This document shows, piece after piece, positions 38,499 to 45,532 of a stretch of DNA of 45,532 nt; within the stretch, counting starts at the first letter, position 1, and every line of letters begins with the position of its first letter. The stretch comes from a virus. The DNA lies in IMG/VR virus record IMGVR_UViG_3300007276_000012, positions 1 through 45,532 of that record; one strand, 5' to 3'. A model generated the notes under the pieces. The model was given only the letters and a program-made list of their open reading frames with translations. It had not been told where the DNA came from and ran no database searches. Made by a program: the position numbers and the translations under genes.

Positions 38499-40863
38499 CA
38501 CTTATCGACGCTGACAACAAATCACCTTGAGCGGCAGCGTAAAGCCTCGCTATTTCAGCACCACTCGTCAAGTTACTGTGAATGTGACCAACGCGAATAT
38601 AGAGTCGAGGTTTTCCCGCTTCCATCGGTATGACGTTATTCACACGGCCATCTTTCAAACCTGGATGATAATCGTAACCTAACGTGCGCATCAACTCGCG
38701 TCGTTTATTACGTGTGACCATATTACCTTTACGCATATTATCGATTAACGCGTCAAGTTTGAACGATGACACCCAACCACCAGCAAAACCTTCACGTCCT
38801 TCGTCGATTGCTTCGATAATTTCTTGCTCGACACTACCCATACCAATGGTAGCAGCTTCGGCGGTACTTGATGTTATCGGCGCGGTTTGACAACTCATAG
38901 TGGGGTTAAATTCGTCTGGTATCGCGTAGTCAGTTAAAAACTGGGCGACCTTAGCGTAACCCTTGTCGTTATCTAACCAGTCGTACAACTTCGAGAAATA
39001 CGAACCGTCCATGCCATCACGAACAAGGTCGATCTTTTCCTGTTGCGCCGAATAAAACACACAGTAGCGTCGGTCTTTGGTCGCGTCTTTAATACCGTCT
39101 TTGTGGTTCGAGTTGAACATGAAGTTACAGCAAATATTATGCATCGCTTGGTCGGTATTCATCGCACGACGGGCCAATCGCTTATTTGTGATCATCGGTT
39201 TGAGCGTTTCAATCATTTCCATTTTGTTCGACGGAACGTAAATATCCTCTACGCCAATGAACATCGTATTAAATAACCAGGCGTTAAACTTCTCGCTGAT
39301 TTCAAGTGCAGGTGGCATGTGGGTGTAACGGTCGCCAATGGCATACGCTACGCAACGAGTAAATAACGTCTTACCGTTACCAACAACGCCTTGTAATAGT
39401 GGCGCCCACTGTATTTTATAACCTTTGTATTGAATGCACGCGGCCATATAACTAAGCAGTATTGTCTGGTCCCGTTCGTCTGGTAACACTTTGCTTAAAT
39501 GTGTCATGAACGGTGTGACATCGCCTTCAATCATTTGCACGTTAATCGGTACGTATGTATTGACATAACGCCAACCGTCAACATCAACGATACTACACGG
39601 TTTAAGGTCAGGTCTGAACGTCATCGAATCGACTTTTGGATTGTGTAAACACTGCGACTCGGTAAACGCCTCCCATGCCTTTTTAGTCGTCTTTTCACCC
39701 TCGTTATCAGTAACGAACGAATAACCGCCGTACATCGCATTAAACTGGTCAGATTTGAGCATTGCGCCGTTAGGTGTGAATACTTTGTTAGTCTCGGCGA
39801 TATACACACAACCTTTGAAGATGTCGACCTGTTGTTCAGCACTAAGCAATTGGTAACCTTCGCGGAAAACCGACTCGACAACGATACTAGTATCTTCAAG
39901 TTCGATAGGTGCGCCGATACTGTAAAATGTTTCTTGACGTGCGCACGCTCCCGTGATGGTTCGTTCCATGTACGACTTGTGATAGTCCCACTTTGGGCGA
40001 ACAAGACCCGATAATCTCATAATACGTTCAATACGGGCGCAATCATTACCCGTCCAAAACGCCAAATGTTGAGCAATCGCAGCGTCAGCGCTAGACTCGT
40101 CAAAGTCTCGAACGTCATCAGGATATGTACCAGCTAACGCCTCGACGTTACGTGTCCACAAGTCTTTAAACGATGCTCGGATAACTCCACCGCCGAACAT
40201 CTGTTGAGCCGTAGCGGTCGCAGCAGAGCCTAGAGCTTTCTCGATTAGCTTTTCGTCCGTCTTGGGTGGGTAGCTACCTTCACAATGTGTCGTTGTCCAT
40301 TCGTGTGCGTTACGTTCACTCGACACGCTCGCGGGGAAATACGACGGGATGACGGAACTCAACGCCTCAGTGTGAACAAATCCAGCATCACCGACAATAC
40401 CGTTGCCAGTGAGCGCAACGAAGCGCCCCGAGGTGTATAGCTCGAGGTGTAACGGGATGTTCTTACAACCGTGGTCAGGTTCTGCACCGTCGTACTTACC
40501 AATGATGTGCAAGCCTGTACCAGACTGCGACACTTCAACCGCCGCACCGGTAAATCGATTGCACAAATCCGTCGCAAGTGTTGACCATGCTGTACCGTCA
40601 TACGCCCCATCGATATCAACGAAGAAAAACGGATCGTTATCGGTGAACACGAACCCGACGCCAAGGTCGGACGACTGAGCGACCGTCACGGCCGTGTCAG
40701 CGTCGACCCAGTGTTTCGGATCGTGTGCATCAACGATATTACCGAGAATATCACACGGGAATTTATCGAACTTACCCGCGCGACGTTTCGACGCTACCGC
40801 TTTCCATAATACAAACTGAGGATAAGCCCGCATCGCTGCGAGCGCTTGGGGGAATTGCTTCAT
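38473..40863 (-). CDS. Primase-helicase (prim-pol plus D5-type SF3 helicase)
   Basis: 796 residues. N-terminal prim-pol-like region: FFFVDIDGAYDG (DxD at 83-85), SGTGLHIIGKYD, HLELYTSGRFVALTG. Middle DUF-type linker with NDCARIERIMRLSGLVR, typical of phage primase-helicases. C-terminal SF3 helicase: Walker A GVVGNGKT (492-499), Walker B FIGVEDI (E539, D540), FMFNSNHKDGI and KDRRYCVF (sensor/arginine region). Unwinds and primes at the replication fork, partner of the family B polymerase. Confidence 0.85.
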   Translation of the reverse strand: MKQFPQALAAMRAYPQFVLWKAVASKRRAGKFDKFPCDILGNIVDAHDPKHWVDADTAVTVAQSSDLGVGFVFTDNDPFFFVDIDGAYDGTAWSTLATDLCNRFTGAAVEVSQSGTGLHIIGKYDGAEPDHGCKNIPLHLELYTSGRFVALTGNGIVGDAGFVHTEALSSVIPSYFPASVSSERNAHEWTTTHCEGSYPPKTDEKLIEKALGSAATATAQQMFGGGVIRASFKDLWTRNVEALAGTYPDDVRDFDESSADAAIAQHLAFWTGNDCARIERIMRLSGLVRPKWDYHKSYMERTITGACARQETFYSIGAPIELEDTSIVVESVFREGYQLLSAEQQVDIFKGCVYIAETNKVFTPNGAMLKSDQFNAMYGGYSFVTDNEGEKTTKKAWEAFTESQCLHNPKVDSMTFRPDLKPCSIVDVDGWRYVNTYVPINVQMIEGDVTPFMTHLSKVLPDERDQTILLSYMAACIQYKGYKIQWAPLLQGVVGNGKTLFTRCVAYAIGDRYTHMPPALEISEKFNAWLFNTMFIGVEDIYVPSNKMEMIETLKPMITNKRLARRAMNTDQAMHNICCNFMFNSNHKDGIKDATKDRRYCVFYSAQQEKIDLVRDGMDGSYFSKLYDWLDNDKGYAKVAQFLTDYAIPDEFNPTMSCQTAPITSSTAEAATIGMGSVEQEIIEAIDEGREGFAGGWVSSFKLDALIDNMRKGNMVTRNKRRELMRTLGYDYHPGLKDGRVNNVIPMEAGKPRLYIRVGHIHSNLTSGAEIARLYAAAQGDLLSASISVDNSVKNN

Positions 40864-41138
40864 GCGTCCCCCTCGTTGATAGCGTCTAATATCTCTTGTG
40901 TTTTTCGTTCGAAACCTACAACTTTAACATTCAGTGTCATATTCTCGTACATGATATTATGTATATTGGTTTCAAGTTCCGCGATACGTTTAGCACATAC
41001 ATCACGTTCTTTACGTATCATTCTAAGTTCGCGTTGTAATTTTTCGTAATCGTCAAACTTGACGAATTCACCGTCGTTGTCGCTTTGAATGTCGCCGGTA
41101 TAATTACCGGTGTGAGAATATCGCTTAATATCATTCAT
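40860..41138 (-). CDS. Coiled-coil hypothetical protein, 92 aa
   Basis: RYSHTGNYTGDIQSDNDGEF then VKFDDYEKLQRELRMIRKE: a common phage N-terminal pattern followed by a long coiled coil (about 30-85). ATGA overlap with the primase-helicase start. Function unknown. Confidence 0.7.
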   Translation of the reverse strand: MNDIKRYSHTGNYTGDIQSDNDGEFVKFDDYEKLQRELRMIRKERDVCAKRIAELETNIHNIMYENMTLNVKVVGFERKTQEILDAINEGDA

Positions 41139-41460
41139 CGTCGTTACCGCCCATTAGTAGTTCGAGTGATTCGCGTTTTAGCCATTCAGGTGCAGCGTGG
41201 GCGTCTTTGTCGCCTTGGGCTAGACCTTGTGCAATGATTGGACGTAACTCACGGTGAACGGCAGCACGCATAACGGCGCGACGTAATTGTGTCATAGTGT
41301 TAAAGATGTGGTTAACCTGACCCGTGGCCACACCCGCAACTTGAGCAACACCGTCACGTGTCAGGGCGTTATACCCGTCAGTGTTGGCAATCTGTAACGC
41401 TGCGGCTAATATCTGGTCGCGTCGTGCTTCTGGTTTCATTCTGGTACGTTGGTCTGACAT
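41131..41460 (-). CDS. TetR-like DNA-binding protein
   Basis: 109 residues from the ATG at 41460. The N-terminal HTH matches TetR-type: RRDQILAAALQIANTDGYNA, LTRDGVAQVAGVATGQVNHI, FNTMTQLRRAVMRAAV. The ligand domain is absent or very short (a full TetR is about 200). A symmetric dimeric regulator, it is a plausible binder of the TTGAC-N6-GTCAA dyads, though a direct link is not shown. Confidence 0.7.
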   Translation of the reverse strand: MSDQRTRMKPEARRDQILAAALQIANTDGYNALTRDGVAQVAGVATGQVNHIFNTMTQLRRAVMRAAVHRELRPIIAQGLAQGDKDAHAAPEWLKRESLELLMGGNDDE

Positions 41461-41502
41461 GTTGGGTAATCCTTGGTTAAGTAGCAAATTGGCTAGAACG
41501 TC

Positions 41503-41531
41503 AATATATAGTGTTATGGCGCAGTCGTCAA
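41503..41531 (-). promoter_or_regulatory. Promoter before the TetR-like gene
   Basis: Minus strand TTGACG (41531-41526), 17-nt spacer, TATATT (41508-41503), 43 bases before the start. It overlaps the end of the upstream gene. No full dyad is present here. Confidence 0.6.
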
Positions 41532-41699
41532 TACGTCACGACTAACAACAATACGCAAATGCTCAACATTCCACATTTTAATCGAACCCGCTTCGATGTC
41601 GGGCGCACCGAGATACACGCTAGGATCACTATCACAACGCACCGACTCACCGACGGGTAATACAGCTGCGTTGTGAAATATCGTTAGGTGGTGGGTCAT
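41514..41699 (-). CDS. Hypothetical protein, 61 aa
   Basis: ATG at 41699 overlaps the VRR-NUC stop (ATGA). HNAAVLPVGESVRCDSDPSV, then EAGSIKMWNVEHLRIVVSRD; beta-rich. No family recognised. Confidence 0.65.
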   Translation of the reverse strand: MTHHLTIFHNAAVLPVGESVRCDSDPSVYLGAPDIEAGSIKMWNVEHLRIVVSRDVLTTAP

Positions 41700-42178
41700 A
41701 ATGAACCCTCTGCATTCACAAAACACGCATCGCCACCTAATGCAACTACCAATTCCAAAAACCGCAATTGCGCCAGTTCGTGTTTATTACCCTTATATTT
41801 CCAATCGCCAGCCTTACACTCACGAGCCACAAATTGACCTATCGTTGAACCTAAGTGTTCTTGGGTGACTAAAATCGGTTTGATACCTATGAGGTCACTA
41901 CACTTTATAACTTCGTTCATTTGTTTTGACTCATTGCAAAGACCATATCGAACCATCCTTCCACTTTGGTCTTGATATGCTCCTGTATTACAACGCCACA
42001 AACGCGCCCCGACTCGGGACGCCTCTAGTCGCACGTTATTACTAACCGTCGCTTCATTCTTACCGACCATAGCGTTCGTCGGGCACGTTGCGGGCGATAA
42101 GAATATAGTTTGTAACTCAGCAAGCGCCACGTGCGATACACCGTGACGGATTGCCCATTGCGTTAACTGTGGGTTCAT
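41696..42178 (-). CDS. VRR-NUC domain nuclease
   Basis: 160 residues from the ATG at 42178, coupled to the Mom-like gene (ATGA). EATVSNNVRLEASRVGARLW then CNTGAYQDQSGRMVRYGL, SDLIGIKPILV and IGQFVARECKAGDWKYKG show the PD-(D/E)XK-type VRR-NUC core (E..., D-L-x-G, E-x-K). In phages such proteins act as structure-specific nucleases, for example on junctions. Confidence 0.85.
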   Translation of the reverse strand: MNPQLTQWAIRHGVSHVALAELQTIFLSPATCPTNAMVGKNEATVSNNVRLEASRVGARLWRCNTGAYQDQSGRMVRYGLCNESKQMNEVIKCSDLIGIKPILVTQEHLGSTIGQFVARECKAGDWKYKGNKHELAQLRFLELVVALGGDACFVNAEGSL

Positions 42179-42765
42179 ATCTTCTCGTCCCATAACGGTT
42201 TAAGTTTTTTATCGTACACTATCAAATACCTGTGTTTAATACTTCTATCTCGCCATTCCCCCGACACACCTTTCGTTTTACCCCTGGAACGCTTAGTAAA
42301 ACTTCCGTCTGATTGTTGAACCCAAAAATCTTTTTTCGGAGTAGACGTGCCGTAATATTTAAAATTACACGCCCTATAAATAACCCCCTTGTGATAATTA
42401 CAGTCAGCATAACTCAACACACAACGAACTTTTGTATCGCGTTTCAATTGTTTCAATGCCCTAGATACAAACCAACTCGTTATATTATGTTCATATTGCT
42501 GATAATGCGGACTAACGCAAAGCCTACTTAATTCAAACAAACCGTCTTGGTCTGACCTATCTAATCCGAAAAGACCCTTTGATAGTTCAGGAACAGGAAA
42601 ACCAGTGAATATACACACGCCAATTAAAGCGTCATGGTGAAATAACCCATAATTAAAACCACTTTTGAAGCTTTTACTTAAACCAGATAAGTAATGCCAC
42701 CCGTCTAGTATATTTTTACACTCATTCTTAGTTACTATACGTAAGCTATAATCACTTTTACTCAT
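42175..42765 (-). CDS. Mom-like DNA modification protein (GNAT fold)
   Basis: 196 residues. GWHYLSGLSKS, YGLFHHDALIGVCIFTGFPV, FELSRLCVSPHYQ, NITSWFVSRALKQL, VLSYADCNYHKGVIYRACNF then KYYGTST match phage Mom-type proteins, which place a carbamoylmethyl-type group on adenine and protect against restriction. Start overlaps the helicase stop (TGATG), stop overlaps the VRR-NUC start. Modification of this phage's DNA is inferred. Confidence 0.75.
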   Translation of the reverse strand: MSKSDYSLRIVTKNECKNILDGWHYLSGLSKSFKSGFNYGLFHHDALIGVCIFTGFPVPELSKGLFGLDRSDQDGLFELSRLCVSPHYQQYEHNITSWFVSRALKQLKRDTKVRCVLSYADCNYHKGVIYRACNFKYYGTSTPKKDFWVQQSDGSFTKRSRGKTKGVSGEWRDRSIKHRYLIVYDKKLKPLWDEKI

Positions 42766-44486
42766 CACTCTACACTCCCAATATCCATTGCAACACGTTC
42801 ACCGAGCGTCAAAGCCGCTTCGGTACTTAGCGCTTGAGCGCTTAACCAGTCTACGCCGTAACGTAGGTAAAACCGTCTAAATATTTCGCTATCGTCACGT
42901 CCGGCCGCACGGTAATGTCCCGCCCATATCGCCATGATTTCACGTAATGCGCCGATGGCTTGCTGTTGCGCTTCGAGTTTGCCGGCGAACCGTTTCGTGT
43001 GCGCCATTACGCCGATGGTTGGTGTGTGTTTACGCATCAAGTCGGCGCGGTACTCTGCTACCGCTTCGTCTATCGGGCGGTCAACCTTCGCAACTTCGCC
43101 ACGCATCGCCGCGAGCGTATCGGCATCAAGCTCGAACAAATCCCCATCGACGTGTTCCGGCCCTGTTCGCTCGGCAGGCGTTGGCGTTCGTATCTCAAGC
43201 CCACAAAATGGGCAAACTTTGAGGAACCGCTCAAACACCGAGTAACACCCTTGCGCCGTAACGACACCATCAACTTTATGGTCGACGCACGTTCGCGTCG
43301 TATTCTCAGCTTCGCCACTTCCACGCTTTTCGCGTCTGTCAAGCGACCATTCGCGTTTAGCGTCCGGTAAACCGTGACGGGCTACGTTACCCACGTGATC
43401 AATAATGATGGCGTGGGTTTTACCTGGTGATACTCGAAGCGCTCTACCAAACATTTGACAATATAAACCGTAGCTTTGCGTTGGTCTGGCAAATGTCACG
43501 ACCTCGACACAAGGTATGTCTGTACCCTCAGTGAACAACATGTCGTTAACTATCTGTAATATTTTACCGCTCGCAATATCCTTGATCGCATTGTCGCGCT
43601 CTGAATCTTCACTTTTACCAGATAGGGCTATAGCTGGCACACCTTTAGCGCGATACTGTTCAGCGACACGTTCTGCCATTTCCACGCCGACTGTGAATGT
43701 TAAACCAGGTTTACCTTTGGCTATGCGCAAATACTGATCAACAATATCGCCGACTATATGCGACTTACCAATTTCAGCTTTAAGTGAATTTTCTTGGTAA
43801 TCCCCCGTGGTCTTACTTACTAAAACCTCGTTCAGATTAAGGTCGCTCGGCGGTGAGAATATACGGTAATCGCTAAGATACTTCATATCCATCAATTGAC
43901 GCGCAGTAGGGCCTAACACCATACAATCACCGTAACCGTCTGTTTCACGCGATAAACCTTGCCCGTCTGCCCGACAAGGTGTGGCAGTAACACCAAGACC
44001 TTTAGCCCCCGCGTCGTCGAGTGGTGTTAGTATACCGCCCCAAGTTTTTGACTTTTTAGTCGCGTGATGAAACTCATCCTGAATGACTGTTAACTTATCT
44101 TTATACTTTGAAAAATTAGCGATCACACTTGGTTTTATAGATTGTACCGACCCGACAAATACCTTACTTGTTGGCGTGACAAATGATTTGCCAAACTCTA
44201 ATATTTGTTGTTTGTGTGCTGCTTTAACGGTATTAGTCGCGGCCAGTATGTTGTGCATCAACCCGTTACGCGCAAGCGTATGACTCAACTGTGTGATTAA
44301 CTCACGACGATGTGCAAGAATAAGTAATACCTGACCGCTATCACGTTCAATTCTGGCAATCTCACACAGCGTCGCTGATTTACCTGAACCAGTGGGCATA
44401 ACTAACACGACAAATTGTTTACCATCTTCCCAACACTGATATACATCATTAATCGCTTTCGCCTGATATGGGCGCATTGTTATCAT
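42765..44486 (-). CDS. SF2 DEAD/DEAH-type helicase
   Basis: 573 residues; GGAGG 9 bases before the ATG. Q-like MRPYQAKAIN, motif I MPTGSGKSA (30-38), motif II QDEFHH (137-141), motif III GVTATPCRADG, motif IV/V LFTEGTDIPCVE, motif VI QMFGRALRVSPGK. A CPFCG zinc pair lies after the helicase core, and a helical tail (EIMAIWAGHYRAAGR) follows. Likely replication, recombination or repair helicase, at the head of the operon with Mom-like and VRR-NUC genes. Confidence 0.9.
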   Translation of the reverse strand: MITMRPYQAKAINDVYQCWEDGKQFVVLVMPTGSGKSATLCEIARIERDSGQVLLILAHRRELITQLSHTLARNGLMHNILAATNTVKAAHKQQILEFGKSFVTPTSKVFVGSVQSIKPSVIANFSKYKDKLTVIQDEFHHATKKSKTWGGILTPLDDAGAKGLGVTATPCRADGQGLSRETDGYGDCMVLGPTARQLMDMKYLSDYRIFSPPSDLNLNEVLVSKTTGDYQENSLKAEIGKSHIVGDIVDQYLRIAKGKPGLTFTVGVEMAERVAEQYRAKGVPAIALSGKSEDSERDNAIKDIASGKILQIVNDMLFTEGTDIPCVEVVTFARPTQSYGLYCQMFGRALRVSPGKTHAIIIDHVGNVARHGLPDAKREWSLDRREKRGSGEAENTTRTCVDHKVDGVVTAQGCYSVFERFLKVCPFCGLEIRTPTPAERTGPEHVDGDLFELDADTLAAMRGEVAKVDRPIDEAVAEYRADLMRKHTPTIGVMAHTKRFAGKLEAQQQAIGALREIMAIWAGHYRAAGRDDSEIFRRFYLRYGVDWLSAQALSTEAALTLGERVAMDIGSVE

Positions 44487-44489
44487 CGC

Positions 44490-44726
44490 TTAACACCTCC
44501 GAGGTAAAATTGTTACTATAGCGCAACTGTTCACTGCGATGACGAATATACACGTTTCGGTCACATAATAGCGGCGAGTCGGGTCGATACGAATGCCGAG
44601 GCGTCTCGCTCGGTTCGGTTTCCATTTTGTCGCCCGTTGAAATTCTTCGAGTATGTCACGCATCACAAAACGTTTACCGAATCGTTCAGCCCATCGCTGT
44701 GACGCGTGATTAGTAATGTGGGTCAT
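44490..44726 (-). CDS. Hypothetical protein, 78 aa (RelE/DUF4258-like fold possible)
   Basis: HITNHASQRWAERFGKRFVM, RRLGIRIDPTRRYYVTETCI and FVIAVNSCAIVTILPRR: helix followed by beta strands ending in an IVTIL strand, as in DUF4258/RelE-like phage proteins. No partner antitoxin nearby. First gene of the minus-strand operon, 3 bases before the helicase start. Confidence 0.65.
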   Translation of the reverse strand: MTHITNHASQRWAERFGKRFVMRDILEEFQRATKWKPNRARRLGIRIDPTRRYYVTETCIFVIAVNSCAIVTILPRRC

Positions 44727-44785
44727 AGTCGCACCAGCACGACCACTTTATCAGGTGTTCTCATAATTTATTTCCGTTAAGGTTG

Positions 44786-44815
44786 TTGACAATGTGGTCA
44801 TAATACATTTAATAT
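44786..44815 (+). promoter_or_regulatory. Promoter of the replication operon
   Basis: TTGACA (44786-44791), 18-nt spacer, TAATAT (44810-44815). An imperfect dyad TTGAC-AATGTG-GTCAt covers the -35. It lies in the 124-bp divergent gap between the two early operons and reads into the repeat protein at 44851. Confidence 0.7.
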
Positions 44816-44850
44816 GGCGCTATCGTCAACAAACAACTAAGGATTTAACG

Positions 44851-45532
44851 ATGAAATTAGAATTACCTGATAATAACGCAAGCGTATTGTTCCACATGGG
44901 TAACGCCCTGCAATCTATCGCACGTGACATTGATACGTCATTGCCAGTTAACGGCCACACCGAAACGACAGGTGATGTTAGTCACAGTGTAACAGTTGAG
45001 CCGTCACTCGAAGACATTTTAGATAATCCACCCGCTGCGACCGACGAACTTAAAGAACTATTATCGCCACACACTGAAGTCGTCGAGTACGATGAAGACG
45101 TCACCAGTGATGACGAGCCTAACGACACAATCGACGCGGACGGTTTACCGTGGGATTCACGCATTCACAGTCGCGGTAAAACTCGCTTATCGGATAACAC
45201 GTGGCGTATGGCTCGCAAGCCTAACGACAAGTCCGACGAAGAATGGGCCGAATACGTCGAGGGCGTTAAAGTTGAACTAAAAGCTTTAATGGATATTCCT
45301 GTCGTCGTTGAAGCGCCTGAAGTAGTAACGCCTCCTGTCGTTATCGAAGCGCCCGAAGTAGTAACGCCTCCTGTCGTTATCGAAGCGCCCGAAGTAATAA
45401 CACATCCTTTCGCTATCGAACCACCTGTCGTTGATGCGCCCGAAGTAGTAACGCCACCTGTCGTTGATACACCCGAAGTAGTAACGCCACCTGTCGTTGA
45501 TGCGCCCGAAGTAGTAACGCCACCTGTCGTTG
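44851..45532 (+). CDS. Pro/Val-rich repeat protein, N-terminal part (gene continues at base 1)
   Basis: The ATG follows AAGGA at a good distance. The frame runs off the window end and continues at base 1 to a TGA at 264-266, giving 315 residues when the ends are joined (682 + 266 nt, in frame). N-terminal acidic region; residues about 95-122 carry DADGLPWDSRIHS followed by a TWR, a motif familiar from phage proteins encoded near replication genes. From about residue 150 the protein is an 11-12 residue repeat of the type EVVTPPVVDAP. First gene of the plus-strand replication operon. Function unknown; an accessory role in replication is inferred from position and from the same motif at the polymerase C-terminus. 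Confidence 0.8.
   Translation, partial: MKLELPDNNASVLFHMGNALQSIARDIDTSLPVNGHTETTGDVSHSVTVEPSLEDILDNPPAATDELKELLSPHTEVVEYDEDVTSDDEPNDTIDADGLPWDSRIHSRGKTRLSDNTWRMARKPNDKSDEEWAEYVEGVKVELKALMDIPVVVEAPEVVTPPVVIEAPEVVTPPVVIEAPEVITHPFAIEPPVVDAPEVVTPPVVDTPEVVTPPVVDAPEVVTPPVV
45308..45532 (+). repeat. 33-bp tandem repeats, continuing at bases 1-99
   Basis: In-frame tandem units of 33-36 bp with core GAAGTAGTAACGCC-ACCTGTCGTTGAT encode EVVTPPVVxxP. Bases 1-76 are identical to 45443-45518, so the window ends overlap within the repeat. This supports a circular or circularly permuted molecule, and it also means copies could have been collapsed or added in assembly. Confidence 0.9.

Noticed and set aside
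42934-43370. Long frames opposite the SF2 helicase
   Set aside because: Arg/Ala-rich antisense frames produced by the helicase codon bias; the minus strand has all helicase motifs.
45308-45532. Iteron-type origin in the end repeats
   Set aside because: The repeats are in frame and encode a regular EVVTPPVV peptide, so coding explains them.
1-45532. Integrase, attachment site or CI-type repressor
   Set aside because: No recombinase motifs or repressor-like genes were recognised, so no temperate functions are claimed.

Overview
The window looks like one complete, circularly closed or circularly permuted genome (45.5 kb) of a contractile-tailed phage (myovirus). The last and first 76 bases belong to the same 33-bp tandem repeat, and one gene reads in frame across the end/start junction. 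The virion genes are DUF1073-type portal, Mu F-like minor head protein, DUF2213 protease, DUF2184 capsid, DUF4054 connector, DUF3383 sheath, DUF3277 tube, short tape measure, gp138-type spike, baseplate J and DUF2612. In content and size they recall the Bcep781-type small myoviruses. An SAR-type GH24 endolysin and nested Rz/Rz1 spanins imply a Gram-negative, probably gammaproteobacterial, host. No integrase or CI-type repressor was seen, so a lytic lifestyle is likely (inference).

Layout. (1) Plus strand, 44851 through the junction to 5351: a replication operon with a Pro-rich repeat protein, a DUF2800 PD-(D/E)XK nuclease, an ssDNA-binding protein, a MazG-like hydrolase and a family B DNA polymerase. 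(2) 5335-6710: holin-like and membrane genes on minus, endolysin on plus. (3) Minus strand, 34235 down to 6697: the virion operon, terminase first and tailspike last. It is interrupted by plus-strand accessory cassettes at 15669-16731 (clamp-like protein), 20827-21192 (lipoprotein) and 27403-29212 (eight small genes), and by a minus-strand HNH gene at 29263. (4) 34670-35658: a zinc-ribbon protein and a small gene on plus. (5) Minus strand, 44726 down to 35783: helicase, Mom-like DNA modification protein, VRR-NUC nuclease, TetR-like regulator, primase-helicase, many small genes, DEDD exonuclease and Rz/Rz1.

The most unusual feature is 11774-12584. About 0.75 kb between the baseplate hub and spike genes has no credible ORF. 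On the minus strand it starts with a good promoter (TTGACA-18-AATAAT) and ends in a Rho-independent terminator. In between are a possible 5' pseudoknot, two tandem tRNA-like elements, a perfect 16-bp stem and a 17-bp two-part stem carrying further hairpins. This is the profile of a free-standing large structured phage ncRNA, comparable in setting (not shown to be homologous) to GOLLD and ROOL RNAs.

Regulation can be partly read. A dyad TTGAC-N6-GTCAA overlaps or abuts several promoters (15609, 20747, 27367, 38483; an imperfect copy at 44786), so a phage regulon is likely; the TetR-like protein at 41131 is one candidate regulator. Two diverged copies of an AT-rich control region (about 20519-20720 and 34380-34590) sit at divergent strand switches. 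Function calls rest on recognised motifs and gene order; no database search was possible.
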